Numbered from the stretch's first letter, positions 1 through 8,909 are shown. The stretch is 49,394 bases of DNA from Paludibacteraceae bacterium (GCA_017517845.1 JAFWXW010000030.1:1-49394), one strand, 5' to 3'. Translations and numbers: made by a program. The notes: generated by a model from the sequence alone, not told the origin.

Positions 1-211
1 CATCGCCCATACCCAATAGCGATGCGAGCTCACCGCAGTAAATATAGCAGTAGTCACGAGCTGCATCTGTAATTACACAGCAGGCATTTGTTACTGTTAC
101 AATATTCCCTACTACAGTTTTGCAAGACTCAACTTCTCTATCTTCAAGCATCTCTTCTTCAAGGTGTTGCATTGCATATATCTGTTCAAGTTCTTTTCGT
201 AAAATATCCAT
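1..211 (-). CDS. N-terminal part of an unrecognised protein, runs off the left edge
   Basis: The reverse strand is open from an ATG at 211-209 to the window edge, giving 70 residues that begin MDILRKELEQIYAMQ. The first ~25 residues are acidic and look helical. A Cys-rich stretch follows (TNACCVITDAARDYCYIYCG). There is no signal peptide, so the product is probably cytoplasmic. The look is reminiscent of N-terminal sensor regions of Bacteroidales HTH regulators, but no DNA-binding part lies in the window, so function is not assigned. A well-formed promoter sits just upstream, which supports a real gene. The rest of the gene is outside the window. Confidence 0.6.
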   Translation of the reverse strand, partial: MDILRKELEQIYAMQHLEEEMLEDREVESCKTVVGNIVTVTNACCVITDAARDYCYIYCGELASLLGMGD

Positions 212-234
212 ATTCCGACATTTTTATAGCGTTC

Positions 235-265
235 TTTGCAAATATAAGAAATTAAAGTAATTTTG
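235..265 (+). promoter_or_regulatory. Bacteroidota promoter for the lipoprotein gene
   Basis: TTTG at 235-238 and TAATTTTG at 258-265 are separated by 19 bp. The downstream ATG at 293 is the natural start. An upstream TTG codon at 263 falls inside the -7 element and cannot be the start of a transcript made here. Confidence 0.7.
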
Positions 266-269
266 CAAA
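239..269 (-). promoter_or_regulatory. Bacteroidota promoter for the leftmost gene
   Basis: Reading the minus strand, TTTG at 269-266 is followed after 19 bp by TATATTTG at 246-239. This matches the Bacteroidota -33/-7 consensus with the usual spacing. The start codon lies 28 bp downstream. It overlaps the opposite-facing promoter at 235-265 almost completely. Confidence 0.7.
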
Positions 270-292
270 AAATTAACACTACAAGACACAGT

Positions 293-759
293 ATGAAATT
301 AAGATTTACATTAATAACTTGCTTTATTTTTCTTTTGAATGGTTGTATGCTAGAGCCTGAGAACTCAAACATTCCAAATACAAGAGTTAGTTTTTATCTA
401 GATATTTCTATTTCTGGAGTAGACAACCACCTTGCAGATGGTCTTTTAGGCAACTCAACAATCTATACTAAGTCAGACCCTTCACAACTTTCTCCTAACG
501 GAAGTTATGGATATAGTGGCGTGGTTGTGGTGAGAGCATACGACAACAATCTTTACGCTTTTGATATTTGTTGCACATATGAAGCAAACAGAGATATTGC
601 TTTAATTGACGATGGTTTCTTTTTAAAATGCCCAAAATGTGGTCTTCCTTTGAAATAGGCAATGGGACAGGACTTGTAAATAAGGGTCCAGCCACTCAAC
701 GCCTAAAAAAATACTACACAACTCAAAATTCTAGCCAAAAAGTACGGATTTACAATTAA
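293..759 (+). pseudogene. Frameshifted Rieske-like lipoprotein
   Basis: From the ATG at 293 the product begins MKLRFTLITCFIFLLNGC, a lipoprotein signal with lipobox LNGC, so it should be an envelope lipoprotein. It resembles small Bacteroidales lipoproteins with a Rieske-like fold: a DICCTYEA segment, then CPKCG near the end. The frame stops at 656-658 just after CPKCGLP. The -1 frame from 649 continues with FEIGNGTGLVNKGPATQRL and ends at 759, which is how this family normally finishes. A single missing T in the run at 649-651 would restore one ORF of about 155 residues. Cys pairs replace the usual Rieske His ligands, so iron-sulfur binding is uncertain. It could be a real null allele, a phase-variable run or a sequencing error. 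Confidence 0.7.
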
Positions 760-766
760 TTTTTCG

Positions 767-774
767 TAACTTTG
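767..774 (+). promoter_or_regulatory. -7 element ahead of hpt
   Basis: TAACTTTG at 767-774 matches TAnnTTTG and lies 17 bp before the hpt ATG. No convincing -33 element is visible. Confidence 0.45.
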
Positions 775-791
775 AACGAATTTTTGGTTTT

Positions 792-1331
792 ATGAAAGCA
801 ATACAAATCGAGGATTTATTTTTTAAACCATATATCTCGGAGGAAGAAATAAGTAAAAGGGTAAAAGAATTGGGGGAAGTTATTATAAATGAGTACAATA
901 ACGTACCACCTATTCTTGTTGCAGTGCTTAATGGTAGTTATGTTTTCGCAGCAGATTTATCTAGAGCACTAAATACTCCTGCCGAAATATACTTTATGAA
1001 AGTATCATCATACGATGGGTTGCAAAGCACAGGGGTAATCACAGAAGAATTACCACTAAAAATAGACGTAAAAGGTAAAGACTTGCTTATTGTGGAGGAT
1101 ATAATCGAAACAGGCAACACACTTTATCATCTACAACAAAAATTTATCGAAGAAGGATGCAAAAGTTGTAAAATAGTATCTTTACTTGTGAAAAACGACA
1201 TACTAAAAGATAGAGTCAAGGTTGATTATGTTGGTTTTGAAATAGAGAACGACTTCGTGGTAGGTTACGGAATGGATTATAATAATAAAGGAAGAAATCT
1301 TAAATCAATATACACTATAGTAAAAACTTAA
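792..1331 (+). CDS. hpt: Hypoxanthine phosphoribosyltransferase
   Basis: This cytoplasmic purine-salvage enzyme joins hypoxanthine or guanine to PRPP to make IMP or GMP. The 179-residue length is normal. The PRPP-binding motif is VEDIIETG at residues 101-108, a conservative variant of VEDIVDTG. LNGSY at 46-50 matches the pyrophosphate-binding loop, and GMDYNNKGRNL near the C-terminus matches the family's usual GLDY..GRNL. The gene is followed after 4 bp by adk, so the two are very likely cotranscribed. Both act in purine nucleotide metabolism. Confidence 0.93.
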   Translation: MKAIQIEDLFFKPYISEEEISKRVKELGEVIINEYNNVPPILVAVLNGSYVFAADLSRALNTPAEIYFMKVSSYDGLQSTGVITEELPLKIDVKGKDLLIVEDIIETGNTLYHLQQKFIEEGCKSCKIVSLLVKNDILKDRVKVDYVGFEIENDFVVGYGMDYNNKGRNLKSIYTIVKT

Positions 1332-1335
1332 TATT

Positions 1336-1911
1336 ATGTTTAATGTTGTAATATTCGGAGCACCAGGCTCTGGTAAAGGTACTCAAAGCGATAAAATCGT
1401 AGAAAAATACGGTCTAGTTCACCTTTCAACAGGAGATATACTACGTGCAGAAATAGCCAAAGGTAGTGAAGTTGGAAAAATAGCAGATGGTCTTATTTCA
1501 AAGGGGCAATTTGTTCCTGACGATGTAATCATCGCTGTTTTGGAGAATGCTATTAATGAACATCCACAGGCAAAAGGATTCATTTTTGATGGTTTTCCTC
1601 GCACTGTGACTCAAGCAGAAGCATTAGATAGTATTCTTAAAAAGAAAAATATTCGTGTTGGTGTAATGTTAAATATTGATGTTGATCAAAACGAACTAGT
1701 TAAACGTCTATTAAACAGAGGTAAAACTTCTGGTCGTTCAGACGACAATTTAATCACTATTCAAGAAAGAATTAATGTTTACGAACAAAAAACCATGCCT
1801 GTTATCCAATTTTATGACAAGCAAGGTAAGCATGTTCGTATCAAAGGAACTGGCACATTAGATGAAGTTTTCGCTCAAATAGAAGCAGCGATTGACTCTA
1901 GAATCAGTTAG
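1336..1911 (+). CDS. adk: Adenylate kinase
   Basis: It catalyses ATP + AMP = 2 ADP in the cytoplasm. The P-loop is GAPGSGKGTQ at residues 8-17, followed by the AMP-binding segments STGDILRAE and FDGFPRTVTQAE. At 191 residues it is the short form with a reduced LID that lacks zinc cysteines, as in other Bacteroidota. Its TAG stop is itself the first TAG of a heptamer repeat array that fills the gap to obgE. It is in an apparent hpt-adk-obgE operon. Confidence 0.95.
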   Translation: MFNVVIFGAPGSGKGTQSDKIVEKYGLVHLSTGDILRAEIAKGSEVGKIADGLISKGQFVPDDVIIAVLENAINEHPQAKGFIFDGFPRTVTQAEALDSILKKKNIRVGVMLNIDVDQNELVKRLLNRGKTSGRSDDNLITIQERINVYEQKTMPVIQFYDKQGKHVRIKGTGTLDEVFAQIEAAIDSRIS

Positions 1912-1944
1912 GAGTTAGGAGTGAGGAGTGAGGAGTTAGGAGTT
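1907..1944 (+). repeat. Heptamer array between adk and obgE
   Basis: About five tandem 7-bp units of the forms TTAGGAG and TGAGGAG run from the adk stop codon to the base before the obgE ATG. The array contributes the adk stop codon. Its GGAG bases are positioned to act as the only ribosome-binding-like sequence for obgE. Confidence 0.85.
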
Positions 1945-3072
1945 ATGTCAAATTTTGTAGATTACGTAAAAATATATTGTCGCTCTGGTAAAGGTGGTGC
2001 AGGTTCTGTACACCTACATCGTGAGAAGTTCATTACCAAGGGTGGTCCCGACGGCGGCGACGGCGGCCGAGGCGGGCATATTATATTGCGCGGAAATTCT
2101 AATTATTGGACATTACTTCACTTAAAATATGCCCGCCACGTTTTTGCCGGTGACGGCAAAAACGGCGGGGCTAATAGAAGCTTCGGCAAAGACGGCGAAG
2201 ATAAAATAATAGAAGTACCTTGTGGCACAGTAGTTTATGATGCAGAAACTGGCGAATACCTATGCGATGTCACATCACACGGAGAAGAAGTAGTACTTCT
2301 AAAAGGCGGTAGAGGTGGTTTAGGAAACTGGCACTTCCGCACTGCAACACATCAAACTCCACGTTTTGCCCAACCAGGAGAGCCTTGCATAGAAAAAACT
2401 GTTGTTATGGAACTTAAAATGCTAGCAGATGTAGGTCTAGTAGGGTTTCCAAACGCAGGAAAATCTACACTACTTTCTGTAGTATCTGCTGCAAAACCAA
2501 AAATTGTGAACTATCCTTTCACCACACTTGAACCAAACTTAGGAATTGTAGGTTATCGTGATGGTCGTTCTTTTGTAATGGCAGATATACCTGGCATTAT
2601 CGAGGGGGCTCACGAAGGTAAAGGCATTGGATTACGTTTCTTACGCCATATAGAGAGAAACTCTGTTCTTCTATTTATGGTTCCTGCAGACTCTGATGAT
2701 ATCAAAGAAGCATACGAGATTTTGCTAAACGAGTTAGAACAATACAACCCAGAACTTCTTAACAAAGGAAGGATTTTAGCTATTACAAAATCTGACCTAA
2801 TAGATGATGAACTAGAAGAAGGATTGAGTAAAGAGCTACCAGATATTCCTTGCGTATTTATTTCTGCTGTTTCTGGCAAAGGAATAGACAAACTTAAGGA
2901 TATTCTTTGGGAAGAAATCAATAAAGAACCTGTATATTTTGACTCTACACTTGTTCACAAAGATAAAGATTTTACACGCTCACTTGAAGAAGACGATGAC
3001 AATTGGGGTGACGATTTTGACTTTGATGATGAGGATTACGATGACAACGCAGGCGGTCATATGATAGAATAA
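1945..3072 (+). CDS. obgE: Obg GTPase
   Basis: Obg is a ribosome-associated GTPase acting in 50S assembly and growth control. The glycine-rich Obg fold is at residues ~5-155 ([19 protein letters not shown]). The G domain starts at GFPNAGKS (167-174), with the G3 DIPG and the G4 TKSD following. The C-terminal tail is very acidic ([20 protein letters not shown]), as in many Obg proteins. I chose the ATG at 1945 (MSNFVDYVK) because it matches the family start. An in-frame GTG at 1921 would translate repeat DNA into an unrelated leader. The length is 375 residues. Confidence 0.94.
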   Translation: MSNFVDYVKIYCRSGKGGAGSVHLHREKFITKGGPDGGDGGRGGHIILRGNSNYWTLLHLKYARHVFAGDGKNGGANRSFGKDGEDKIIEVPCGTVVYDAETGEYLCDVTSHGEEVVLLKGGRGGLGNWHFRTATHQTPRFAQPGEPCIEKTVVMELKMLADVGLVGFPNAGKSTLLSVVSAAKPKIVNYPFTTLEPNLGIVGYRDGRSFVMADIPGIIEGAHEGKGIGLRFLRHIERNSVLLFMVPADSDDIKEAYEILLNELEQYNPELLNKGRILAITKSDLIDDELEEGLSKELPDIPCVFISAVSGKGIDKLKDILWEEINKEPVYFDSTLVHKDKDFTRSLEEDDDNWGDDFDFDDEDYDDNAGGHMIE

Positions 3073-3101
3073 TATTCTAAAACTCTCCTTTTTGAATATT
3101 A

Positions 3102-3227
3102 TTTAGAGGGATTTAAAAGGAGGGATTTTTAGGCGTCACGAAGTCTGAGAAACCGGAGTGTACTAGCGTACTCGAGGATTTTGAAGACGAGTGCAACGAA
3201 AAAAGCACCCTTTTAAATCCCTCTAAA
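3102..3227. repeat. Hairpin-bounded intergenic element, copy 1
   Basis: A 19-bp perfect inverted repeat (3102-3120 and 3209-3227, left arm TTTAGAGGGATTTAAAAGG) encloses a ~90-bp core that begins AGGGATTTTTAGGCGTC and ends GCAACGAAAAAAGCACC. The same core recurs at 19362-19474, and a shortened form occurs at 40249-40302. It lies between the converging obgE and gluQRS genes and contains the gluQRS stop codon, so it probably serves as a shared 3' end structure. Confidence 0.8.
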
Positions 3228-4161
3228 CTATAATATTATTTTGGGGAACCTTATCCCACTCAAACTTTTCTAGCAACTCATTTAGAGTTGCTTTTCTATT
3301 TTCTGGAATTATACCTGCGTAATAGCCTAGCAGTCCTAATATTTCTTCTGCAGAGTATTTTTTTCTAAGTTCGCCCATATCAAGAGATTTATCTCTTTTA
3401 GAGAGTCTTGCACCGCTCTCTGCCGACATTAGGAGTGGAAAATGATAAAATTCTGGCACAGGAAGACCCAATAAATTGTAAAGATAAATTTGTGAAGGAG
3501 TTGAATCTAAAAGGTCATTGCCTCGCACCACCTCAGTAATACCCATAGCAGCGTCATCTACCACCACAGCAAGTTGATATGCAAATGTACCATCTATTCT
3601 ACGTACCACAAAGTCTCCACCCACTTCGTACAAAGATTTAGACTGCTCACCATAAACTCCATCAGTAAAGTTTACGGTCGCATCCCCTACTTTTATTCTA
3701 TATGCAGGGTTTCTAAGTTTTGAAAGTTCTTTAATTTCCGCTGAAGACAAGTCTCTGCATTTACCAGAGTAAATAGGTCTGCCGTCTGAAGAATGCGGTG
3801 CAGAAGCAGCAAGTAAATCTGCACGCTTACAAAAGCAAGGATATATTAAATGTGATAGTTTATCAAACGCTTCTTGATAGATTTTTGCACGCTGGCTCTG
3901 ATAATAAGGACCATAATCACCCCCTTTACTTCCTCCTTCGTCCCAATCAAGACCTAACCAATTGAGGTCATCTTCTAGCATTTCTGCATATTCCCTTCTG
4001 CTACGTTCTGGGTCTAAGTCCTCTATTCTAAGTACCCATTTTCCCCCTTTTGAGTAGGCAGATAAAAACGAGAGCAATGCGCTAAACACATTGCCCAAGT
4101 GCATTCTACCAGTAGGAGAAGGTGCAAATCTACCTCTATTTTCTATCTGGTGATTTATCAC
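3223..4161 (-). CDS. gluQ: Glutamyl-Q tRNA(Asp) synthetase
   Basis: It attaches glutamate to queuosine in the tRNA-Asp anticodon. It is a GltX paralogue without the anticodon-binding half, which fits about 312 residues. Visible are the ATP-binding HLGN (residues 21-24, HIGH equivalent), [10 protein letters not shown], a zinc site of the type CFC...Y..KC, and LSKRDKS (KMSKS equivalent). The ORF is open to 4266, but der ends at 4136. The GTG at 4161-4159, 12 residues before the conserved APSPTG, gives the family's usual start with a 26-bp overlap. The overlap suggests translational coupling with der. Confidence 0.85.
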   Translation of the reverse strand: MINHQIENRGRFAPSPTGRMHLGNVFSALLSFLSAYSKGGKWVLRIEDLDPERSRREYAEMLEDDLNWLGLDWDEGGSKGGDYGPYYQSQRAKIYQEAFDKLSHLIYPCFCKRADLLAASAPHSSDGRPIYSGKCRDLSSAEIKELSKLRNPAYRIKVGDATVNFTDGVYGEQSKSLYEVGGDFVVRRIDGTFAYQLAVVVDDAAMGITEVVRGNDLLDSTPSQIYLYNLLGLPVPEFYHFPLLMSAESGARLSKRDKSLDMGELRKKYSAEEILGLLGYYAGIIPENRKATLNELLEKFEWDKVPQNNIIV

Positions 4162-5464
4162 TGAAGAATATTTGTAGTGGCGTTCCAGAAAAATCCCATT
4201 GTTCACGTATCTTGTTTTCCAAGTAGCGTTTGTATGGGTCTTTGACATATTGAGGTAAATTGGCAAAGAATAAAATTGTTGGCACCTGAGTATCAGGAAT
4301 TTGCATCACATATTTTATCTTAATGTATTTACCTTTGATTGCTGGTGGTGGATAATTGTCTATTAGTGGCAATAGATATTCATTTAGTTTTGGTGTTGGA
4401 ATCCTGCGACGTCTATTTTCAAACACTCGCATTGTTTCTTCTATTACCTTGAATATATGGTGTTTGGTAAGCGCAGAAGCAAAGATAATTGGAAAATCTG
4501 TAAACGGAGCAAAACGAGCACGAATAGCTTCTTCCATTATTTTTACAGATTTGGAACTTCTTTCTTCTACCAAGTCCCACTTATTCACACAAACCACAAG
4601 AGATTTTTTGTTTCGTTGGATAAGTGAGAAAATATTTTGATCTTGACCTTCTATACCACGTGTTGCGTCTAGCATCAAGATACATACATCTGAGTTTTCA
4701 ATAGCTCGAATAGAACGCATTACTGAATAGAACTCAAGGTCTTCATTTACCTTAGATTTCTTTCTAATGCCAGCTGTATCAACAAGATAGAAAGATTTAC
4801 CGAATTTATTGTATTGAGTATAAATAGAGTCGCGGGTTGTACCTGCTATATCGGTTACAATATTTCTTTCTTCACCAATAAAAGCATTGATAAGTGAAGA
4901 TTTACCTGCGTTTGGACGTCCTACCACAGCAATACGAGGCAGTGAAGCGTCGAAACCATCGTTGCTAAGCTCGTCTGGAAGCTGTTTTACCACCTCATCT
5001 AGCAAGTCACCTGTTCCAAAACCACTAAGTGATGAAATACAGAATGGGTCGCCAAGACCAAGTTTGTAAAACTCTGCAGATGAGTAAATCAAATCATTAT
5101 TATCTGTTTTATTTACTACTAAAAGAACTGGTTTTTTACTAGTACGAAGCACTTTTGCCACTTCCATATCCAAGTCACAAACACCGCTCTGAACATCTAC
5201 AAGGAATAGAATTAATTCAGATTCGTCAATGGCTATTTTTACTTGCTGATTTATGGCATCTTCAAAAATATCATCTGAATTTGTTACTAAGCCACCTGTA
5301 TCCACCACAGAGAATTCCTTTTTACCCCACTCCGCCTTTCCATATTGACGGTCACGTGTGGTGCCTGCTTCTTCACTTACTATTGCTCTGCGAGACTCAG
5401 TTAAACGATTAAATAAAGTTGATTTACCTACATTAGGTCTTCCTACAATTGCTACTAATGCCAT
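4136..5464 (-). CDS. der: GTPase Der (EngA)
   Basis: Der is an essential double-GTPase needed for 50S subunit maturation. Both G domains are visible: GRPNVGKST near residue 8 with DTGG and NKTD, and GRPNAGKSS near residue 182 with DTAG and NKWD. A basic KH-like C-terminal domain follows. The 442-residue length is normal. Its start lies 1 bp from the era stop codon and its 3' end overlaps gluQRS, so era-der-gluQRS is a tight operon on the minus strand. Confidence 0.95.
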   Translation of the reverse strand: MALVAIVGRPNVGKSTLFNRLTESRRAIVSEEAGTTRDRQYGKAEWGKKEFSVVDTGGLVTNSDDIFEDAINQQVKIAIDESELILFLVDVQSGVCDLDMEVAKVLRTSKKPVLLVVNKTDNNDLIYSSAEFYKLGLGDPFCISSLSGFGTGDLLDEVVKQLPDELSNDGFDASLPRIAVVGRPNAGKSSLINAFIGEERNIVTDIAGTTRDSIYTQYNKFGKSFYLVDTAGIRKKSKVNEDLEFYSVMRSIRAIENSDVCILMLDATRGIEGQDQNIFSLIQRNKKSLVVCVNKWDLVEERSSKSVKIMEEAIRARFAPFTDFPIIFASALTKHHIFKVIEETMRVFENRRRRIPTPKLNEYLLPLIDNYPPPAIKGKYIKIKYVMQIPDTQVPTILFFANLPQYVKDPYKRYLENKIREQWDFSGTPLQIFFSDKSPDRK

Positions 5465-5465
5465 A

Positions 5466-6356
5466 TTATTGATTATTTAATTGGTAACCAAACATTTTTA
5501 ATTGTTTATCGCGGTTACGCCAGTCCTTTTCTACTTTAACAAATAATTCTAAGAATACTTTTTTCTGGAAAAATGTTTCAACATCTTTGCGAGCCATCAT
5601 TCCAACTTTTTTAAGCATTGACCCACTTTTACCTATGATTATAGATTTTTGGGAATCACGTTCCACATAAATTACCGCATTTATGTGTATTAACTTTTTG
5701 TCCTCAACAAATTTTTCTACCACCACTTCGGAAGAATATGGAATTTCTTTGTCATAAAGTTCCAATATTTTTTCACGGATAATTTCTGTAACAAAAAATC
5801 TGGCAGGACGGTCGGTTAAAGCATCTTTATCAAAATATGCAGGTGATTCTGGTAAAAGTTCCTTTATCTGTGACAAAAGATTATCTACATTAAATTTCTC
5901 TTTTGCACAGATTGGGATAATCCTTGCATTTGGCAATACACCTTTCCACTTCTCAACTAAATCTTCCAACTCTTTTTGAGAAGACAGCAAATCTATCTTG
6001 TTTATTATCAAGAAAATAGGAGTTTGCATCTTACGCACCTTATCTAGAAAATCTAAATTTTTGTCGTAAGACTCCACTGTATCTGTTACATAAAGAAGCA
6101 CATCTGCATCTTTGAACGCAGATTCTGATGCCTCTAACATAGATTCTTGAAGTCGATAATTAGGCTTTAATGCTCCTGGGGTATCTGAATAAACTATCTG
6201 AAAATCTTCTCCATTCACTATCCCCATAATCCTATGACGTGTGGTCTGAGATTTAGATGTTATAATAGAGATTCTCTCCCCTACCAAAGCGTTCATTAAT
6301 GTAGATTTACCTACATTTGGATTTCCCACTATATTTACAAAACCTGCTTTATGCAT
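5466..6356 (-). CDS. era: GTPase Era
   Basis: Era binds 16S rRNA and works in 30S maturation. The 296-residue product begins [19 protein letters not shown], with the P-loop at residues ~10-18. DTPG (G3) and NKID (G4) follow. The KH domain near the C-terminus includes [18 protein letters not shown]. An upstream in-frame extension to 6419 is open, but it would start upstream of the -7 element at 6375-6382. I therefore use the ATG at 6356. Confidence 0.95.
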   Translation of the reverse strand: MHKAGFVNIVGNPNVGKSTLMNALVGERISIITSKSQTTRHRIMGIVNGEDFQIVYSDTPGALKPNYRLQESMLEASESAFKDADVLLYVTDTVESYDKNLDFLDKVRKMQTPIFLIINKIDLLSSQKELEDLVEKWKGVLPNARIIPICAKEKFNVDNLLSQIKELLPESPAYFDKDALTDRPARFFVTEIIREKILELYDKEIPYSSEVVVEKFVEDKKLIHINAVIYVERDSQKSIIIGKSGSMLKKVGMMARKDVETFFQKKVFLELFVKVEKDWRNRDKQLKMFGYQLNNQ

Positions 6357-6374
6357 ATTAATAAATTTAAACCA

Positions 6375-6382
6375 CAAAGATA
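6375..6382 (-). promoter_or_regulatory. -7 element for the era operon
   Basis: TATCTTTG is read on the minus strand 18 bp before the era ATG. The expected -33 position has no clean TTG, and the upstream DNA is occupied by repeat sequence. Confidence 0.5.
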
Positions 6383-6402
6383 GTAAAAAGTTAGGAATTT
6401 TT

Positions 6403-6490
6403 GTGCAAACCGAGTGCAAATAAGTTTACTTATTTTGCCGAGGTGCAGCCAAAAATCACGGACGTAGTCCGTAATTAGGAGTTAGGAGTT
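6403..6490 (+). repeat. 75-bp core element plus heptamers, copy 1
   Basis: This is the most diverged of five copies of a core running from GTGCAAACCGAG to GGACGTAGTCCG, followed by two heptamers (TTAGGAGTTAGGAG). Two hairpins are visible: AATAAGT-TT-ACTTATT and GGAC-GTA-GTCC. It lies between the era promoter and the 3' end of the nuclease gene. Its orientation is opposite to both genes. Confidence 0.75.
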
Positions 6491-6505
6491 TTTTATCTAA
6501 TCCTT

Positions 6506-7297
6506 TTACAACGTCCATTGAGAAATATTATCCTGAGACTCAATCTCCTCCTCGACTTCGTCTGGAAGTGAGTGAAAGAAATCTATTCCTGATAGTTTTT
6601 CTACTTCGTCTATTGTTGTTACGTAAGTGAGAATTGGTCTATCTCCTGCCTCATTCTTGCAAAGAAACGCAAGGGTGGTCCAATTGGTTTTACCTTTACG
6701 TAAAAGTACTTTATAGAAAGCATCGGGAATGGCTATATTATGAGTTTTACCCATATAAAGCGGATCTGATGACACTATTGGTCCTGTAACTACATAAACG
6801 CTATCATATTTCCATGTTACATCACGAACAAAAGCCTCTATATCAGCCCAGTTATCTCTATTTAGACTTCTATTTTGAGGACAAATATTAGAGGTATAAA
6901 AACTCTCTTTCATTGCTGTTTCATTCCATTTCATAGAAGCTGCAGGTGCCATATGACCACGATCCATCTTATACGGATTATTTGTGTAATCTTCATGTAG
7001 TACTGGGTCTGCGACCAATGGGTCTGGCGAAAATTTATTCTCACGTTCAAACTCTCCAGAACATCTTTCTCTAGTCATTAAATATGCCACCCAATTTGGT
7101 AAATAAGTCTCCTTATTGTAACCTATAGTTATGGCATAATGATTTAATATTTGTTCGTTCTCATTATTTAACGTAATAGGATTTTCAATATTAACTCCTG
7201 CTATGCTAGTAGGTTCATCACCTTTTTTGCACATAGAGATTAGAGAACAAAATCCAACAATGAAAAGCAATAAAAATATTTTATGTTTATTATTCAT
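6506..7297 (-). CDS. DNA/RNA non-specific endonuclease, exported
   Basis: This is a NUC1-family, metal-dependent ββα nuclease. The catalytic motif DRGHMAPAAS lies in the middle of the protein, and the metal-binding Asn is expected in SNICPQNRSLNRDNW. The N-terminus MNNKHKIFLLLFIVGFCSLISMC is a membrane-targeting segment with a possible lipobox (SMC, with an unusual Met at -1), so the enzyme is probably periplasmic or surface lipid-anchored. The length of 263 residues is usual. It has its own promoter and stands alone. Nucleic-acid scavenging is the likely role, by inference. Confidence 0.88.
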   Translation of the reverse strand: MNNKHKIFLLLFIVGFCSLISMCKKGDEPTSIAGVNIENPITLNNENEQILNHYAITIGYNKETYLPNWVAYLMTRERCSGEFERENKFSPDPLVADPVLHEDYTNNPYKMDRGHMAPAASMKWNETAMKESFYTSNICPQNRSLNRDNWADIEAFVRDVTWKYDSVYVVTGPIVSSDPLYMGKTHNIAIPDAFYKVLLRKGKTNWTTLAFLCKNEAGDRPILTYVTTIDEVEKLSGIDFFHSLPDEVEEEIESQDNISQWTL

Positions 7298-7313
7298 ATT
7301 CGTAAATTTTCCG

Positions 7314-7343
7314 CAAAGTTAATACATTTTTTACATATTCCAA
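7314..7343 (-). promoter_or_regulatory. Promoter for the endonuclease gene
   Basis: On the minus strand, TTG at 7343-7341 and TAACTTTG at 7321-7314 are spaced by 19 bp, 16 bp before the ATG. Confidence 0.65.
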
Positions 7344-7365
7344 TATCTATTTTATAGAATTTTAT

Positions 7366-7396
7366 TTTGTTTTTCAAAATATTTATTATATCTTTG
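7366..7396 (+). promoter_or_regulatory. Promoter for the higBA-like operon
   Basis: TTTG at 7366-7369 and TATCTTTG at 7389-7396 are spaced by 19 bp, 14 bp before the toxin ATG. It faces away from the nuclease promoter at 7314-7343. Confidence 0.7.
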
Positions 7397-7410
7397 TGAA
7401 AATTTTAAGT

Positions 7411-7674
7411 ATGAAAATCTTTACCGAAAAACCACTTATTGAATTCATTGAAAAGCATCCTAAAATGAGAGTAGCAATTCAGGATTGGGCAGACAAAATA
7501 AAAAAGGCAGAATGGCTATGTCTAGATGACATTACTACTGATTTTGATAATGTGGAAGTAAAAGATAAACAAACTGCTATTTTTCACTATAATATAGGTG
7601 GAAAACTCCTAAACATAAGCATTATGTTTATAGGAAAATTTGTGTACGTAAGGGAGTTAGGAGTGAGGAGTTAG
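7411..7674 (+). CDS. higB: HigB-type toxin with a repeat-derived C-terminus
   Basis: The 87-residue protein MKIFTEKPLIEFIEKHP... matches the HigB mRNA-interferase toxin family up to the strand FVYVR. Family members normally continue with a G-T-H-x-x-Y-D type ending. Here the reading frame enters a heptamer array and ends ELGVRS*. The conserved end of the RelE-like fold is therefore missing, and the toxin may be inactive or altered. The ATG at 7411 is preferred over the in-frame 7396 start, which lies on the -7 promoter element. It is followed after 34 bp by its antitoxin. Confidence 0.75.
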   Translation: MKIFTEKPLIEFIEKHPKMRVAIQDWADKIKKAEWLCLDDITTDFDNVEVKDKQTAIFHYNIGGKLLNISIMFIGKFVYVRELGVRS

Positions 7675-7686
7675 GAGTGAGGAGTT
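7654..7686 (+). repeat. Heptamer array at the higB 3' end
   Basis: About 4.5 units (GAGTTAG, GAGTGAG and similar) start inside the higB frame, supply its stop codon and continue to 22 bp before higA. Confidence 0.85.
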
Positions 7687-7708
7687 TAAATAAAGTAAAA
7701 AACAATAT

Positions 7709-8074
7709 ATGAGTAAAATAGAAAATATAGAGCAATACAATTGGGCTGTAAACCGAGTTGAGGAGTTGTTACAAGTAGTTAGTGAAGACTCTGCAGAATA
7801 CGGTGGCAGAAAAATAGAATTAGAACTTTTGTCTGGTTTGGTCTCTGATTATTCAGAAGAAAATTTCAACATTGGCAAACCAACACTACCAGAGGTAATG
7901 AAACTACGCATGGCACAAATGAATTTAACTCAAGGCGGTCTAGCCAAACTCATTGGTGTAAGTCCTTCTCGCGTAAGCGAATACCTAACAGGCAAGTGCG
8001 AACCTACCCTAAAAATAGGTCGCGAGATTTGTAGTAAACTTAATATTTCATCTGATATTATTTTAGGGGTATAA
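7709..8074 (+). CDS. higA: HigA-type antitoxin, XRE family
   Basis: The 121-residue protein has an N-terminal helical region (~1-65) and a C-terminal Cro/C1 helix-turn-helix (~70-118: MNLTQGGLAKLIGVSPSRVSEYL). This order is typical of antitoxins paired with HigB/RelE-type toxins. It should bind the toxin and repress the operon promoter. Toxin-before-antitoxin order is the hallmark of higBA. Unlike the toxin, it appears intact. It ends 4 bp before the DUF4922 gene, so transcription may continue into that gene. Confidence 0.8.
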   Translation: MSKIENIEQYNWAVNRVEELLQVVSEDSAEYGGRKIELELLSGLVSDYSEENFNIGKPTLPEVMKLRMAQMNLTQGGLAKLIGVSPSRVSEYLTGKCEPTLKIGREICSKLNISSDIILGV

Positions 8075-8078
8075 AAAT

Positions 8079-8909
8079 ATGAACCTACATACATTTTTAC
8101 AGGAGCAACTTGAAAAAGTTCCTGTGGCGAAAGCTAATTATGAGAAACTAAAACAAATCAAAACCAAAGAGTTTGAGTTTGACGGATATAAAATATACGT
8201 GCATTTTAATCCTGCTCGTGCGGTATCGTCATTGGCAAAATTGGATGCAAAAAGCATTGCCGAAAGACCTTGTTTTTTGTGTGCCAAAAACCGCATCGAG
8301 GGGCAAACTGCAATTGACTTTAAAGGAAAATATGACATTTGCATCAACCCCTTTCCTATTTGTGATGAACATTTTACCGTAGTATCAAAAAAGCACGAGC
8401 CTCAAAACATCATGGGCAAGGTGCGTGATTTTATCGATTTAACAAAAGAATATCCAGATTTTATTGCACTATTCAATGGAGCGAAGTCGGGTGCATCTGC
8501 TCCAGACCACATGCATTTTCAATTGGTAAACAAGAATTATTTCCCATACGCCATAGAAACCCAGATGCCTGGAGTGGTTGAAAAAGTAGTACTTATTTCT
8601 TCTGATGCAGACGAGTTAGAAAAGCAACTTACAGAGGAAATTATTAAACGCCAACGCGAGGGCGAATTACCCGCCAGCCATGTTAATTTGTTTTGCGAAT
8701 ACAAAAACAACGAATGGGTGGTAACTATTTTTCCACGTATCACACATCGTCCACGACAGTTTTTTAGTGAGGGTGAAGACCGCCTCATGATGAGCCCCGG
8801 TGCCATAGACATGACTGGGCACCTCATCGCCGCCCGCGAAGAAGACTTTGAAAAAATCACAAAAGAGGTGATTGTTGATATATTCTCTCAGATATCCGGA
8901 GAAAAGTGA
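8079..8909 (+). CDS. DUF4922 protein, HIT/GalT-like nucleotidyltransferase
   Basis: The 276-residue cytoplasmic protein carries GASAPDHMHFQ (~residues 138-148), which has the G-A-S-x-x-H-x-H-x-Q pattern of the GalT and Ap4A-phosphorylase branch of the HIT superfamily. RPCFLCAKNR near residue 63 could be a zinc-binding CxxC. Members of that branch transfer or phosphorolyse nucleotidyl groups. The substrate here is unknown. It is followed by a SpoIID-domain protein and an AmpG-like permease, so a step in muropeptide or sugar-phosphate recycling is a reasonable inference. Confidence 0.7.
   Translation: MNLHTFLQEQLEKVPVAKANYEKLKQIKTKEFEFDGYKIYVHFNPARAVSSLAKLDAKSIAERPCFLCAKNRIEGQTAIDFKGKYDICINPFPICDEHFTVVSKKHEPQNIMGKVRDFIDLTKEYPDFIALFNGAKSGASAPDHMHFQLVNKNYFPYAIETQMPGVVEKVVLISSDADELEKQLTEEIIKRQREGELPASHVNLFCEYKNNEWVVTIFPRITHRPRQFFSEGEDRLMMSPGAIDMTGHLIAAREEDFEKITKEVIVDIFSQISGEK

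Noticed and set aside
263-292. TTG start for the lipoprotein at 263
   Set aside because: It lies inside the -7 promoter element, and the signal peptide begins at the ATG at 293.
1921-1944. GTG start for obgE at 1921
   Set aside because: The added residues are translated heptamer repeat, and the family starts at the ATG at 1945.
4162-4266. Longer gluQRS start at 4266
   Set aside because: It would overlap der by 130 bp and add sequence not seen in the family. GTG at 4161 fits better.
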